A stretch of DNA of 51,865 bases, taken from Candidatus Peribacteria bacterium. Lineage in GTDB: Bacteria; Patescibacteriota; Gracilibacteria; UBA1369; 2-02-FULL-48-14. The notes under the pieces were generated by a model. The model did not search any database, was not told the DNA's origin, and saw only the letters and a program-made list of their open reading frames with translations. The stretch spans positions 1 to 51,865 of the forward strand of contig CALQZQ010000004.1 of assembly GCA_943349825.1 (NCBI GenBank), in the 5' to 3' direction. The position numbers and the translations under genes were made by a program. Shown here one piece after another: positions 32,612 to 40,974 of the stretch. Each line of letters begins with the position of its first letter. The first letter of the stretch is position 1.

Positions 32612-33477
32612 TTTTCCTCGTTGATCATCTTGAGGAGTTTCTCCTTCATCTCAGGGTTTTTCAGAGCGAAGGCCACGTTGGCTTCCAGGAGACCCCATTG
32701 ATTTCCGGTGTCGAAACGGCGGCCGGTGACTTCCCAGGCGTGAATGGCTTGGCCTTCCTCTATAAGGGAGAGCAGTCCGTCGATGAGGCGGATTTCGCCA
32801 TCCGGGTGGCTGCTTTCGCTGCGAGTGAGGGCTTCGAGCACGGCGGGAGTACAGATGTATTTGCCCACAATGCCGTAATTGGAGGGGGCGTTTTTGGCGG
32901 CGGGCTTTTCCACGAGGCTGGCGACTTCAATTTCAGCGCCATTTTGGGTTTTGATCCCGATGATGCCATAATCGGAAACGCGATGCTCAGGCACTTTTTC
33001 GGTACAGAGAATGGGGTTGCCGGTTTTTTCGTAGAGGGCCAGCAGTTGCCGGAGGGCAGGGGTTTCGGTATCGATGATGTCGTCGCCAAAGAGCACGGCA
33101 AAGGGTTCGTCGCCGATCACATCACGGGCGCAGAGCAGAGCGTGGCCGTCGCCGCGAGCGTCTTCTTGGCGCACGTAGACAAAGCGGGCCCGTTTTTCGA
33201 TCTTTTCCATGTCTTCCAGCAGATCTAGTTTGTTGCGGGAGCGCAGTTCGTGCTCGAGTTCGTAACTGTGGTCGAAGTGCTCTTCAATGGCGCGTTTGCC
33301 GTAGCCGGTGACGATGATGATTTCGTTGATGCCGCTGTCCAGCGCCTCTTCCACCAGGTATTGAATCACGGGTTTGTCCAAAATGGGCAGCATGGCCTTG
33401 GGGATGGCCTTGGTCATGGGCAAGAAGCGAGTTCCGAGGCCGGCCGCCAGAATGACGACTTTTTTAACAGGTTTCAT
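32608..33477 (-). CDS. galU: UTP-glucose-1-phosphate uridylyltransferase
   Basis: 289 residues. Makes UDP-glucose from UTP and glucose-1-P for surface glycan synthesis. The nucleotide-binding start VILAAGLGTRFLPMTKAIPK (residues 8-27) with its GxGTR loop, LPILDKPVIQYLVEEALDSG, AVLFGDDIID, VSDYGIIG, VEKPAAKNAPSNYGIVGKY and a final FDTGNQWGLLEANV are all typical. Overlaps hsp20 by 4 bp (ATGA), so a stress chaperone and a sugar-nucleotide enzyme share one transcript. Confidence 0.95.
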   Translation of the reverse strand: MKPVKKVVILAAGLGTRFLPMTKAIPKAMLPILDKPVIQYLVEEALDSGINEIIIVTGYGKRAIEEHFDHSYELEHELRSRNKLDLLEDMEKIEKRARFVYVRQEDARGDGHALLCARDVIGDEPFAVLFGDDIIDTETPALRQLLALYEKTGNPILCTEKVPEHRVSDYGIIGIKTQNGAEIEVASLVEKPAAKNAPSNYGIVGKYICTPAVLEALTRSESSHPDGEIRLIDGLLSLIEEGQAIHAWEVTGRRFDTGNQWGLLEANVAFALKNPEMKEKLLKMINEEN

Positions 33478-33944
33478 GAGTCGTCGTCGTCCGCTTCCAC
33501 GTGGATGATGCGGGTTTTAAAGTCTTCTGTTTTAGGAATGGTGATGAGGAGGATGTGCTGGTGAACTCGAGCATCGATGTTTTTGCGGTCGATGTGGTCG
33601 GGCAGCACGATGCTGCGAGAAAAGGTGCCCCAGAAGAGTTCGCGCACCAGAGCTTCGCCCATATTCAGACCTTCCACAGGTTTGCGTTCGCCGCGGATGG
33701 TGAGCACGTCGTCTTGAATGGAAACCTTGATGTCGCTTTTTTCTACGCCTGCGATGGGGCAGATCACGATCATCTGGTCTTCGCGTTGCAAGATGTCTAC
33801 GGAAAGCTGGCCCTCGGTTTCTTTGGGTTCGGCAGGGGCTTTTGCTTCTGGTGTGGGGTGCGGTCGGGCATGGAGTTTCAGCTCCTGTTTGGGAGCGGTT
33901 TGAGGTTTGGCGTGTTTGAGTTCTCCGATGCCGATTTGTGCCAT
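33474..33944 (-). CDS. Small heat shock protein, Hsp20/alpha-crystallin family
   Basis: 156 residues. The N-terminal 45 residues are Pro/Lys/Ala-rich (PKQELKLHARPHPTPEAKAP), then the alpha-crystallin domain: DQMIVICPIAGVEKSDIKVS, DDVLTIRGERKPVE, and a final IVLPDHIDRKNIDARVHQHI followed by LLITIPK (the IxI-like end). ATP-independent holdase that keeps unfolded proteins soluble. Its promoter and two similar dyad sequences lie just upstream. Confidence 0.92.
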   Translation of the reverse strand: MAQIGIGELKHAKPQTAPKQELKLHARPHPTPEAKAPAEPKETEGQLSVDILQREDQMIVICPIAGVEKSDIKVSIQDDVLTIRGERKPVEGLNMGEALVRELFWGTFSRSIVLPDHIDRKNIDARVHQHILLITIPKTEDFKTRIIHVEADDDDS

Positions 33945-33950
33945 GCGTGC

Positions 33951-33979
33951 AGTTTAGTCTGATCTGTGGAGAGAGGCAA
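33951..33979 (-). promoter_or_regulatory. Promoter of hsp20-galU
   Basis: TTGCCT (33974-33979), 17-nt spacer, TAAACT (33951-33956), exactly six nt before the ATG. The mRNA would be leaderless. Confidence 0.6.
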
Positions 33980-33991
33980 GTGGCCCAGCTT

Positions 33992-34011
33992 ATGTACTCT
34001 AAACTGTACAT
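33992..34011. promoter_or_regulatory. Dyad site 1 upstream of hsp20
   Basis: ATGTAC-TCTAAACT-GTACAT, a perfect 6-bp dyad with an eight-nt spacer, 13 bp upstream of the -35 box. Shares the pattern ATGTACwCTwAACTGTrCAk with site 2 at 34055-34074; likely operator. Confidence 0.6.
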
Positions 34012-34054
34012 TTCACTTTTCCTTGAACCTGCAAAATTCTGTTCCCGGGACGGA

Positions 34055-34074
34055 ATGTACACTTAACTGTGCAG
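34055..34074. promoter_or_regulatory. Dyad site 2 upstream of hsp20
   Basis: ATGTAC-ACTTAACT-GTGCAG, same orientation as site 1 and beginning 63 bp from it, about six helical turns, so proteins on both sites would face the same side of the DNA. Confidence 0.55.
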
Positions 34075-34086
34075 TTGGGGACTTGC

Positions 34087-34827
34087 TTATAAAGCGTAGT
34101 ATTTTTTGGCAATCCACTTTCCGTAAGTGTCTATTAAATGGATAGCTTCCTTTCTGTTTGTTGGCGTCTCGATGAGTTTTTGGATTGCACTGATTTCGGG
34201 TCGTTTCTCAGGGTGATATTCCAAAAAAATTGCTGCCATTTGCCTTAAGTCTGTCGTCCAATTATTTGCTTCTTCCATAATGGTAAAAAATGAAACCCGG
34301 AGGAGTGCTTTCATGATGTGTTTAGTCGGCTTTGCTGTATTTTTAGCCGATGCAATTTCTTTTCTTGATCGTGAGAGATCTTGTTTCAGATCTCTGTAAA
34401 GACTTCGTGCCAGTTTTTTTGTTGGCTTGAATTTGTACTTTTCTTCAAGCACAGCTTTGCCTTGTATTAGGAGGCATAGCGTCGAAATAAAGAACTTCCA
34501 CGCGTAAGTCTCTTTACCCCTTTTGACCTCGTTTACGTTAGTGAGGCTAAAACCGACCTCTCTCAGTACGTGTGCATATTTTAGTGAAAGTGTTCTTTCT
34601 ACTTCTTTTAAATCAATTGTGAGTTGCTTTGAGACTTTTCTTTTGAGAACGATTAAAATGTCTAAATCGGAAGCGGGTGATTTTGCTTTACCGGTAGCTA
34701 CGCTTCCATACAGATAAATGGAATGGATTTTTGGAGCAAAATTGAGCAAAGATTTTTTGACATCACTAACAATAGGTCGATATTTTTGCGCTATCTTTTT
34801 GGAAGCGACTTCTTTCTTTATATACAT
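34087..34827 (-). CDS. Nucleotidyltransferase-domain protein (pol beta superfamily)
   Basis: 246 residues. An N-terminal nucleotidyltransferase core with IYLYGSVATGKAKSPASDLD then ILIVL (about 36-60), the GS-x10-DxD signature that binds Mg2+ and NTP. The C-terminal 110 residues are helical and Lys-rich (RSLYRDLKQDLSRSRKEIAS), like HEPN or substrate-binding helices in MNT-HEPN type proteins. The gene is visibly more A/T- and Lys-rich than its neighbours ftsH and hsp20, a sign of acquisition. It starts 9 nt after ftsH. Could be an antibiotic-modifying enzyme, an MNT-like antitoxin or an RNA-tailing enzyme; no choice can be made. Confidence 0.8.
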   Translation of the reverse strand: MYIKKEVASKKIAQKYRPIVSDVKKSLLNFAPKIHSIYLYGSVATGKAKSPASDLDILIVLKRKVSKQLTIDLKEVERTLSLKYAHVLREVGFSLTNVNEVKRGKETYAWKFFISTLCLLIQGKAVLEEKYKFKPTKKLARSLYRDLKQDLSRSRKEIASAKNTAKPTKHIMKALLRVSFFTIMEEANNWTTDLRQMAAIFLEYHPEKRPEISAIQKLIETPTNRKEAIHLIDTYGKWIAKKYYAL

Positions 34828-34836
34828 AAGCTTCGT

Positions 34837-36678
34837 CTACGCTTTTTTCAACTTCTTGCCTTCGAGTAGGTCGATGAACTCTTCACGGGTGAGGGTTTCG
34901 CGTTCCATGAGGGTTTTGGCGATGTGCTCGAGTTGTTTCTTGTGTTTGGTGAGCAGCTCTTTGGCGGTTTCATAGGCTTTTTCCACAAAGCCTTCGACTT
35001 CTTGGTCGATGAGGGCGGATTTTTCTTCGGAGTAGTTTTTCACGTGGCCGAAGTCGCGGCCCAAGAAGACTTCATGATTTTTTTCTCCGAAGACGGTGGG
35101 GCCGATTTTGGCGCTCATGCCATACTCCGTGACCATGCGGCGAGCAATGCCGGTGGCGCGTTCCAAATCGTTGGAAGGGCCGGTGGAGACTTGGCCGTAG
35201 ATCATTTGTTCCGCGACGTAGCCTCCCATGAGCGAAGCCATTTCGTGTTCGAATTTTTCTTTGGTGATCATGTGTTGATCTTCATCGGGGACAAACCAAG
35301 TGGAACCCAGAGACATGCCACGGGAAATGATGGTGATTTTGCGCAGCGGATCGCATTCGGGAAGCAGGTGGCCGACGATGGCGTGGCCGGTTTCGTGGTA
35401 GGCGGTGACTTCTTTTTCCTTGGGAGAGAGGACGCGGGAGCGGCGCTCGGGGCCCATTTGTACTTTTTCCACAGACATTTCAATGTCGTGTTGAGTGATT
35501 TCTTTTTGTTCTTTTTTAGCGGCGAGAATAGCGGATTCGTTCAAGAGGTTTTCCAGGTCTGCGCCGGAGAAACCGGGAGTTTGTTTGGCGATGTGCTGTA
35601 GGTCTACATTTTTAGCGAGAGGCTTGTTTTTGGCGTGCACTTTCAGGATTTCGGTGCGGTCGTCGATGCTGGGGCTGTCCACCACCACACGGCGGTCGAA
35701 ACGACCGGGGCGGAGCAGGGCGGGGTCGAGCACATCGGGACGGTTGGTGGCTGCCATCACAATCACACCGGTGTTGGTGTCGAAGCCGTCCATTTCCGTG
35801 AGGATCTGGTTGAGGGTCTGTTCGCGTTCGTCGTGGCCTCCGCCCATTCCGGTGCCGCGTTGGCGGCCGACGGCGTCGATTTCGTCGATGAAAATGATGC
35901 AGGGCGCGTTGCGCTTGGCTTTTTTGAAGAGGTCGCGCACACGGCTGGCGCCGACTCCCACGAACATTTCCACGAATTCGGAACCGCTGATGTTGAAGAA
36001 AGGCACATTGGCTTCACCGGCAACGGCGCGAGCGAGCAGAGTTTTTCCGGTTCCGGGACCTCCCACGAGCACGACTCCCTTTGGAATCTTGGCGCCCATG
36101 GCGGTGTATTTGCTGGGGTTTTTGAGGAAGTCCACGATTTCCACGAGTTCTTCTTTGGCTTCTTTCACTCCGGCTACGTTTTCAAAAGTGGTGCGCTCTT
36201 TTTCGTTGTCGTGAAGCCGCGCGTTGGATTTTCCAAAGGACATGGCTTGGTTGTTGCTGCTCTGTGCGCCGCGCATCATGAACCAGAGGAAGCCGATGAT
36301 GAAAATCAAGGGAACGATAGCCAGCGCGATGTTGAGCCAGATGCCATCGGTGGACGTGTCTGCGACGTTCACTTCCAGGGTGGCCAGGACTTCCGGATTC
36401 ACGTCTTTGAGTACGTCGTCCAGGGTTTGTCCATATTCTTTATAAGCGTATTTTTCCGTGTCGTCGGCGAGCGTATAAACAATTCGATTGTCGCTGACTT
36501 CCACTTGGGAAACGGTGCCGCCTTGCACTTCTTCCACAAAAGTGGAAAGAGGTACTTCAGTGGGAGGAGTTCCTCCGAAAGATCCCCACATGGAGTAGAT
36601 CAGGGAAATGAGTACCGCCACAATGACGAGCGAGACTAAAGGATTGGGACCTTTTCTTTTTGGAAGGGCGATGGGCAT
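34837..36678 (-). CDS. ftsH: ATP-dependent zinc metalloprotease FtsH
   Basis: 613 residues. Membrane-bound AAA protease that removes damaged or unassembled membrane proteins. Two membrane helices (about 12-30 and 110-132) flank a small extracytoplasmic domain; the AAA module has Walker [21 protein letters not shown], Walker [21 protein letters not shown] and the second region of homology ([20 protein letters not shown]). The zinc site is [14 protein letters not shown] (HExxH). Complete. It has its own promoter at 36703-36731. Confidence 0.98.
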   Translation of the reverse strand: MPIALPKRKGPNPLVSLVIVAVLISLIYSMWGSFGGTPPTEVPLSTFVEEVQGGTVSQVEVSDNRIVYTLADDTEKYAYKEYGQTLDDVLKDVNPEVLATLEVNVADTSTDGIWLNIALAIVPLIFIIGFLWFMMRGAQSSNNQAMSFGKSNARLHDNEKERTTFENVAGVKEAKEELVEIVDFLKNPSKYTAMGAKIPKGVVLVGGPGTGKTLLARAVAGEANVPFFNISGSEFVEMFVGVGASRVRDLFKKAKRNAPCIIFIDEIDAVGRQRGTGMGGGHDEREQTLNQILTEMDGFDTNTGVIVMAATNRPDVLDPALLRPGRFDRRVVVDSPSIDDRTEILKVHAKNKPLAKNVDLQHIAKQTPGFSGADLENLLNESAILAAKKEQKEITQHDIEMSVEKVQMGPERRSRVLSPKEKEVTAYHETGHAIVGHLLPECDPLRKITIISRGMSLGSTWFVPDEDQHMITKEKFEHEMASLMGGYVAEQMIYGQVSTGPSNDLERATGIARRMVTEYGMSAKIGPTVFGEKNHEVFLGRDFGHVKNYSEEKSALIDQEVEGFVEKAYETAKELLTKHKKQLEHIAKTLMERETLTREEFIDLLEGKKLKKA

Positions 36679-36702
36679 GCGTGTATTTTTAAAAGCCCCG
36701 CT

Positions 36703-36731
36703 ATTTTAGTCGCAATTGGGCGAGGGGACAA
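36703..36731 (-). promoter_or_regulatory. Promoter of ftsH
   Basis: TTGTCC (36726-36731), 17-nt spacer, TAAAAT (36703-36708). Leader about 17-18 nt. A second weaker pair closer to the ATG (TTGCGA-N17-TTAAAA) is also possible. Confidence 0.7.
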
Positions 36732-36740
36732 TGCGAGTCT

Positions 36741-36914
36741 TTAATAGCTCGCCACCGTGGTGACGGGCATCAAGAACGTCATGACCAAGAGAAAACTGAT
36801 GCCGAGAATGGCGCCTGTCCAAATGAGGCCTCTGTTCTTTTTCAGGAAGCCGACTAGCAGGAATACGAGAGCCGCGACGAGAACGATGAGGAGCACGAGG
36901 GCGGGGAAGGTCAT
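36741..36914 (-). CDS. Small protein of 57 residues with two membrane helices
   Basis: ATG at 36914, stop TAA at 36741. Helix 1 is MTFPALVLLIVLVAALVFLL, a short basic turn FLKKNRG follows, then helix 2 (LIWTGAILGISFLLVMTFLM) and a VTTVASY end. The clean hairpin-with-basic-loop pattern makes it a credible gene though it is short. It follows tilS by 24 nt and ends 62 nt before ftsH. Function unknown; small membrane proteins next to FtsH are sometimes its regulators, which here is only a guess. Confidence 0.65.
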   Translation of the reverse strand: MTFPALVLLIVLVAALVFLLVGFLKKNRGLIWTGAILGISFLLVMTFLMPVTTVASY

Positions 36915-36938
36915 GAGTGAGAGTTAAGACGAAGGTGA

Positions 36939-37868
36939 TCACGCCAACTTCCCCCATTCTTTAGTCATCGTGAGGAAGCGCATTTTTTTGTTGTCGGGAT
37001 CCCACTCGGTTTTTTTGCGGGGGTCGAAATTCAGAAGGGCGTCGTCCCAGCGTTCGAGGGTTTGGGAATCGGGGACGCGCTTGCCGGTGCTGCGGTGAAA
37101 CCAGAGTTCCAGCGCGGTGGCGCGCACGGGGTAGGGCAGGCGGGCGTAGGCGGCGCGGCTGAGGCCATTCTTTTTATCGAGGTATTCGGTGAGGAAAAGA
37201 TCGGCGGAATTTTCCAGCATCATTTGGAGTTCGAGCCAGTAGGATTTTTGCTTTTGCCAACGTTCGGCGAGGCCGGGGTAGACGTGGTTGAGCACCGGAA
37301 TCACTTTATTACGCAGGAAGTTTCGGGTCATGGCGTTGTCTTCGTTGCTGGGATCGTCGCGGTAAGGGATTTCTTCCGTGGCCACGTAGGCGTTGATTTC
37401 TGCGCGTGAGGTATAAAGGAGTGGGCGCAGAATGGTGCCGCGCTGGAGTTGCATGCCGGAGAGCCCTTTCACGCGGGTGCCGCGGACGAAGTGCAGCATC
37501 ATGGATTCAAAATCGTCGTCTTGGTGGTGGGCAGTGAGCACACAAGCGGCTTTGTGTTTTTTGCGGAGCTTTTCAAAAAATTCGTAACGTTTTTCACGGC
37601 CCCATTCTTCTTTATTGCCATCTTTGGGTGGGCGAGGGCTGAAGAGTTCGCACTTCACTTCCCAGCGCAGCATCATGCCTTCGACAAATTCTGCGTCGAC
37701 TTCGGCGTCGGGGCGCAGACCGTGGTTCATGTGAGCGGCGATTACGGTGAGGTCGGCACGTTGGTGAAGCAGTGCGTAGACAAGCGCCATGGAATCGCGG
37801 CCACCGGAAACCCCGACAACAACAGTGCTGCCTTTGGGAATGAGTTTGCTTTCTAAGGAGAGTTTCAT
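36939..37868 (-). CDS. tilS: tRNA(Ile)-lysidine synthase
   Basis: 309 residues. Puts lysine on C34 of the minor tRNA-Ile so that it reads AUA. The PP-loop is VVVGVSGGRDSMALVYALL (about 16-34), followed by AAHMNHGLRPDAEVDAEFVE, CVLTAHHQDDDFESMMLHFV, RPLLYTSRAEINAYV and YRDDPSNEDNAMTRNFLRNK, all typical. The C-terminal part is short, so the bacterial TilC substrate domains are reduced. It overlaps the RNHCP gene by 4 bp (ATGA). Confidence 0.95.
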   Translation of the reverse strand: MKLSLESKLIPKGSTVVVGVSGGRDSMALVYALLHQRADLTVIAAHMNHGLRPDAEVDAEFVEGMMLRWEVKCELFSPRPPKDGNKEEWGREKRYEFFEKLRKKHKAACVLTAHHQDDDFESMMLHFVRGTRVKGLSGMQLQRGTILRPLLYTSRAEINAYVATEEIPYRDDPSNEDNAMTRNFLRNKVIPVLNHVYPGLAERWQKQKSYWLELQMMLENSADLFLTEYLDKKNGLSRAAYARLPYPVRATALELWFHRSTGKRVPDSQTLERWDDALLNFDPRKKTEWDPDNKKMRFLTMTKEWGKLA

Positions 37869-38176
37869 GGCGTTGGGAAACGACTCAAAGCAATTACGAC
37901 GTCCATACTATCATCAGGCGCAACTTTATTGCGAATTTTTTCACCACATTTTGTACATTCGTGCAAGACAATATACCCCTTTTTGCCAGATTGAGTGAGC
38001 CCAATGGGCTTCATTAAGCTATTGCAAGTGGAGGCACGGTCGCCCGGATACTCCGCATCCACATGCAGGGAATAGAGGCACTGCGTGCAGTGATTGCGGC
38101 AACTGCCTCTCTGTGCGGGCACGGTTGCCTTGCAGTTTCTACATTGAAAACCTTCGTTCACCACTGTAAAGTTCAT
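37865..38176 (-). CDS. RNHCP-domain zinc protein
   Basis: 103 residues from ATG 38176 (MNFTVVNEGFQCRNC); a GTG 24 nt upstream is less likely. The family signature is CRNCKATV at about 12, RGSCRNHCTQCLYSLHVD at about 25-42, YPGDRASTCNSLMKPIGL, and a second pair LHECTKCGEKIRNKVAPDD. The usual RNHCP core reads RNHCT here. The Cys/His pattern implies two zinc sites. Members are small proteins of unknown function, often near translation or tRNA genes; here coupled to tilS. Confidence 0.85.
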   Translation of the reverse strand: MNFTVVNEGFQCRNCKATVPAQRGSCRNHCTQCLYSLHVDAEYPGDRASTCNSLMKPIGLTQSGKKGYIVLHECTKCGEKIRNKVAPDDSMDVVIALSRFPTP

Positions 38177-38205
38177 ATGGTTTATTTTATAGGAGGACAC
38201 CTTCG

Positions 38206-38730
38206 GTGTCTATTCACGCACTCATGGACAATACTTTTGAAACGCCTCAGGGCCGTCTTCTTCCCACGTTAGTGGCTTTCGTTTTTGTTTTAGGGCTTCT
38301 GTATACGCTTTACTTGGCTTTTACTCAGTACAATTTGAAGGGAGCCATTGAAGACTTGGGTGTGCAGAAAGAAAAACTCACCGGGCAAATTGAAGTGCTT
38401 AAAGATCAACAAGTCGCTGAAATTTTTGTGGCGCAGGAGCTCAAGAATAAATTGGAAGTGCTTGCAGTTCGTTGGTCTACAGTGGTGACCCAGTTCAATC
38501 AACTCACTCCAGTGGGAGTATTTTTGAGCAGTTATGGTATTTCCAGTGAGGGCAGTATTCAGGTGAGTGGAGTGGGAGATGATTTTGATTCTGTGGCGAG
38601 CATGATTGCTGCATTCAACGATTCTGAGGACTTTGGCGATGCCTTCGTCCCTTCCGTTACGCAGGGCACGACCAGTGATGGGCAGTCTGTGGCGACCTTT
38701 AGTTTAACCACTCACACTGTGGCTCAATGA
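38206..38730 (+). CDS. Type IV pilus assembly protein, PilN-like
   Basis: 174 residues. Start GTG 38206 is supported by a strong Shine-Dalgarno AGGAGG at 38191-38196 with nine-nt spacing, one of few clear SD sites in this window. A short cytoplasmic N-terminus leads to one membrane helix (about 19-38, LVAFVFVLGLLYTLYLAF), a coiled coil (EDLGVQKEKLTGQIEVLKDQ) and a small extracytoplasmic domain. Topology and position before a PilO-like gene fit PilN, the inner-membrane platform that links PilM to PilO. Sequence similarity alone is weak. The SD and GTG sit on a GACACC/GGTGTC hairpin that could limit initiation. Confidence 0.65.
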   Translation: MSIHALMDNTFETPQGRLLPTLVAFVFVLGLLYTLYLAFTQYNLKGAIEDLGVQKEKLTGQIEVLKDQQVAEIFVAQELKNKLEVLAVRWSTVVTQFNQLTPVGVFLSSYGISSEGSIQVSGVGDDFDSVASMIAAFNDSEDFGDAFVPSVTQGTTSDGQSVATFSLTTHTVAQ

Positions 38731-39245
38731 AAACCACCCAATCTTCACAATTGTTGTCGATTCTTCTGCTCATGCTCATGATGGTGGGAGGTGTTTTCTT
38801 TGTTCTGCCCATGCGTGACACCATTACAGAATTGTCCACGCAGCAAGTTACTGTTACGGATGAGATCACTGTGCTGCAGACCGAGTACGATGCGTTGGCC
38901 GCTCTAGCGGATGAAGTTTCTCAGAGTGCGAGTACTAAAGAAGCTTTGATGAAAGCGGTTCCTTCTGGTTATGGCGAAGACACTTTGCTTTTGGATGTGG
39001 CCGCAATGGCAGGTGATGCCGGCTTTAAGCTCAACGCCATCAACTTTTCTTTGGGCTCCGATCCTGATTTGGGAAGTACTATTACGGTGACGACTAATCT
39101 TACGGGAGATTACGATCAGTTGGTGGATTTTTTGCAAAAAGTAGAGAGTTCAGAACGTTTGATGCAAGTTAAATCTCTCAATGTGCAGCGCACCAGTGCC
39201 ACGGCAATAGCATTTAACGTGCAAATCGAAGCGTATTATCAATAA
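38727..39245 (+). CDS. Type IV pilus assembly protein, PilO-like
   Basis: 172 residues. One N-terminal membrane helix (about 8-28, LLSILLLMLMMVGGVFFVLP), a coiled coil (LSTQQVTVTDEITVLQTEYD) and a ferredoxin-like C-terminal domain (DTLLLDVAAMAGDAGFKLNA, GDYDQLVDFLQKVESSERLM), the classic PilO layout. It would pair with the PilN-like protein. The ATG overlaps the stop of the previous gene (ATGA). Confidence 0.75.
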   Translation: MKTTQSSQLLSILLLMLMMVGGVFFVLPMRDTITELSTQQVTVTDEITVLQTEYDALAALADEVSQSASTKEALMKAVPSGYGEDTLLLDVAAMAGDAGFKLNAINFSLGSDPDLGSTITVTTNLTGDYDQLVDFLQKVESSERLMQVKSLNVQRTSATAIAFNVQIEAYYQ

Positions 39246-39250
39246 AATTT

Positions 39251-40405
39251 ATGGTTGACCTGATGTCGCGTCCGTCGGAAAAGGAGACTTCGGTGGTTTA
39301 TGGAGTCTACAACTCTTCCGCGCAATCTTTTTCTGTGCGTTTTCAGGATTTTTTCATCGATCGAAAAAAAGTGGGAGTGGAAGACAAATCCTATTTTTTC
39401 CATTTGTTGGCGGTGATGCTGGATGCAGGAATTCCTGTGACGCGTGCGCTCAAGGTGCTTTCCAAAAAAACAGACAACCCTCGTTTTGCGCGCATAGTGA
39501 ACACGATTGCTTATGATGTGGAACGTGGAAAATTGGTGAGCCAATCCATGACCAAATTTCCGGATGTCTTTAAAGAATCGGAAGTGGGAGTGATTCGCAG
39601 TGGAGAAAGCATCGGAAATTTAGGGAAGCTTTTATTCAAACTTGCGGAACAAACTCGGAAGTCGCATTCTTTGATGATGAAAGTGCGGGGAGCGCTCATT
39701 TATCCCTCGACCGTCTTGATTGCTTTATTCATCTCTGGTGCCATTGTGGTGCAAGTGGTGATCCCGCAGATCGATCAATTTTTTACTCAAGCCAAGTTTG
39801 AAATGCCCTTCATGACTCAGTTGGTTTTGAATGTGGGGCGCTTCATGGTGAACTTCAGTTGGCTTCTGCTTGCATTGATAGTTTTTGCGAGTCTTTTGAT
39901 TTCGTTTTACATCAGCATGGAATCGGGGCGTCGTCGCTTGGATACATTTTTGCTCTCGGCTCCATTCGTCAATGATGTGGTTCGTAAGGTGAATGTGGCG
40001 CGCTTCGTGCAGATTTTGAGTTTGCTCGTGGAATCCGGTGTGCCCATCCATGAGGCGATTCACATTGCGTCTGGGGCCATGAACAATCGTTTGTATCAGG
40101 ATTTTTTGGTGCAACTCAAATACCAAGTGGAACGTGGAGAAAAGATTGCGGACAACTTGGCCAAGGCACCATTTCTGTTTCCGGAAACAGTGGTGGCCAT
40201 GATTTCTGTGGGAGAAAATTCCGGGCAGTTGGCGAATATTTCGCAAAAATTGGCGTCCCATTATGAAGATGAAGTGGAACATTCTTTGGAAAATTTCACG
40301 ACTTTGCTCGAACCTTTGGTCATTGCGGTGGTGGGAGTGGCGGTGGGAGTTTTGGCCATCGCTCTGCTCGGGCCTATCTTCTCACTGTCTTCCTTAGTTT
40401 CTTAA
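39251..40405 (+). CDS. pilC: Type IV pilus inner-membrane platform protein PilC (type II secretion F family)
   Basis: 384 residues. Two GspF/PilC repeats: FFHLLAVMLDAGIPVTRALK with VIRSGESIGNLGKLLFKLAE (about 48-140), and FVQILSLLVESGVPIHEAIH with AMISVGENSGQLANISQKLA (about 250-345). Three membrane helices (about 155-178, 205-230, 355-380). Rotates pilin into the fibre with the PilB/PilT ATPases, which are not in this window. Met1 or Met5 may be the start. Confidence 0.92.
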   Translation: MVDLMSRPSEKETSVVYGVYNSSAQSFSVRFQDFFIDRKKVGVEDKSYFFHLLAVMLDAGIPVTRALKVLSKKTDNPRFARIVNTIAYDVERGKLVSQSMTKFPDVFKESEVGVIRSGESIGNLGKLLFKLAEQTRKSHSLMMKVRGALIYPSTVLIALFISGAIVVQVVIPQIDQFFTQAKFEMPFMTQLVLNVGRFMVNFSWLLLALIVFASLLISFYISMESGRRRLDTFLLSAPFVNDVVRKVNVARFVQILSLLVESGVPIHEAIHIASGAMNNRLYQDFLVQLKYQVERGEKIADNLAKAPFLFPETVVAMISVGENSGQLANISQKLASHYEDEVEHSLENFTTLLEPLVIAVVGVAVGVLAIALLGPIFSLSSLVS

Positions 40406-40416
40406 ACCTTAGTAGG

Positions 40417-40974
40417 ATGAAAAAGAGCAGCGCTTTCACCCTCATTGAACTTTTGATCGTGATTTGCATCATAGGGATTTTGGCAGCGGCTATTATTTTG
40501 AATTTTAGTGGGGCTCGAGAGCGCCAACAGCTTTCCATTTTGGCCGATAAAAGTGTGGCGATGCTGCAAGTGGCTCAGCAAGATGTGCGTTCGGGAAAAT
40601 ACGACAGTGCGGCCGGACAGTATTTTTGTGAAGGAGCGCTTTTTGCCGAAGAAGCGGAGCCGCTTTTTGTGACCATGCCTTACGACACCGCAACGGGGGC
40701 GTGTGCTTTTGACGCGGTGATTGAAGAAAACTATGGACTGGGTACGGCACCGGCGGTGGTGGAAACCATTACGGTGGGGAGTGGGGATGTAGAGGAGCTG
40801 TACGCCCTTTATGTGCCTCCGGATGCTGAGTTTGTTTTTTATGATTCTTCGGGAACGGCTCAAAGTGGCGATGGCTTGATCACTTTCACTAGCGGCGGAG
40901 GCACCGAACCTTATAGTATTTCTTTGAATTTATCTGCGTTCACCGGGATTGCTGCTCTTACTCTCACTGAATGA
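40417..40974 (+). CDS. Type IV prepilin-like protein 1
   Basis: 185 residues. Class III signal peptide MKKSSA-FTLIELLIVICII: cleavage before Phe7 and the Glu5 of the mature chain are present, followed by the hydrophobic helix needed for fibre packing. The C-terminal domain is acidic and beta-rich (DVEELYALYVPPDAEFVFYD). Could be a minor pilin or the main subunit; the length suits a minor pilin. It starts 11 nt after pilC. Confidence 0.88.
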   Translation: MKKSSAFTLIELLIVICIIGILAAAIILNFSGARERQQLSILADKSVAMLQVAQQDVRSGKYDSAAGQYFCEGALFAEEAEPLFVTMPYDTATGACAFDAVIEENYGLGTAPAVVETITVGSGDVEELYALYVPPDAEFVFYDSSGTAQSGDGLITFTSGGGTEPYSISLNLSAFTGIAALTLTE

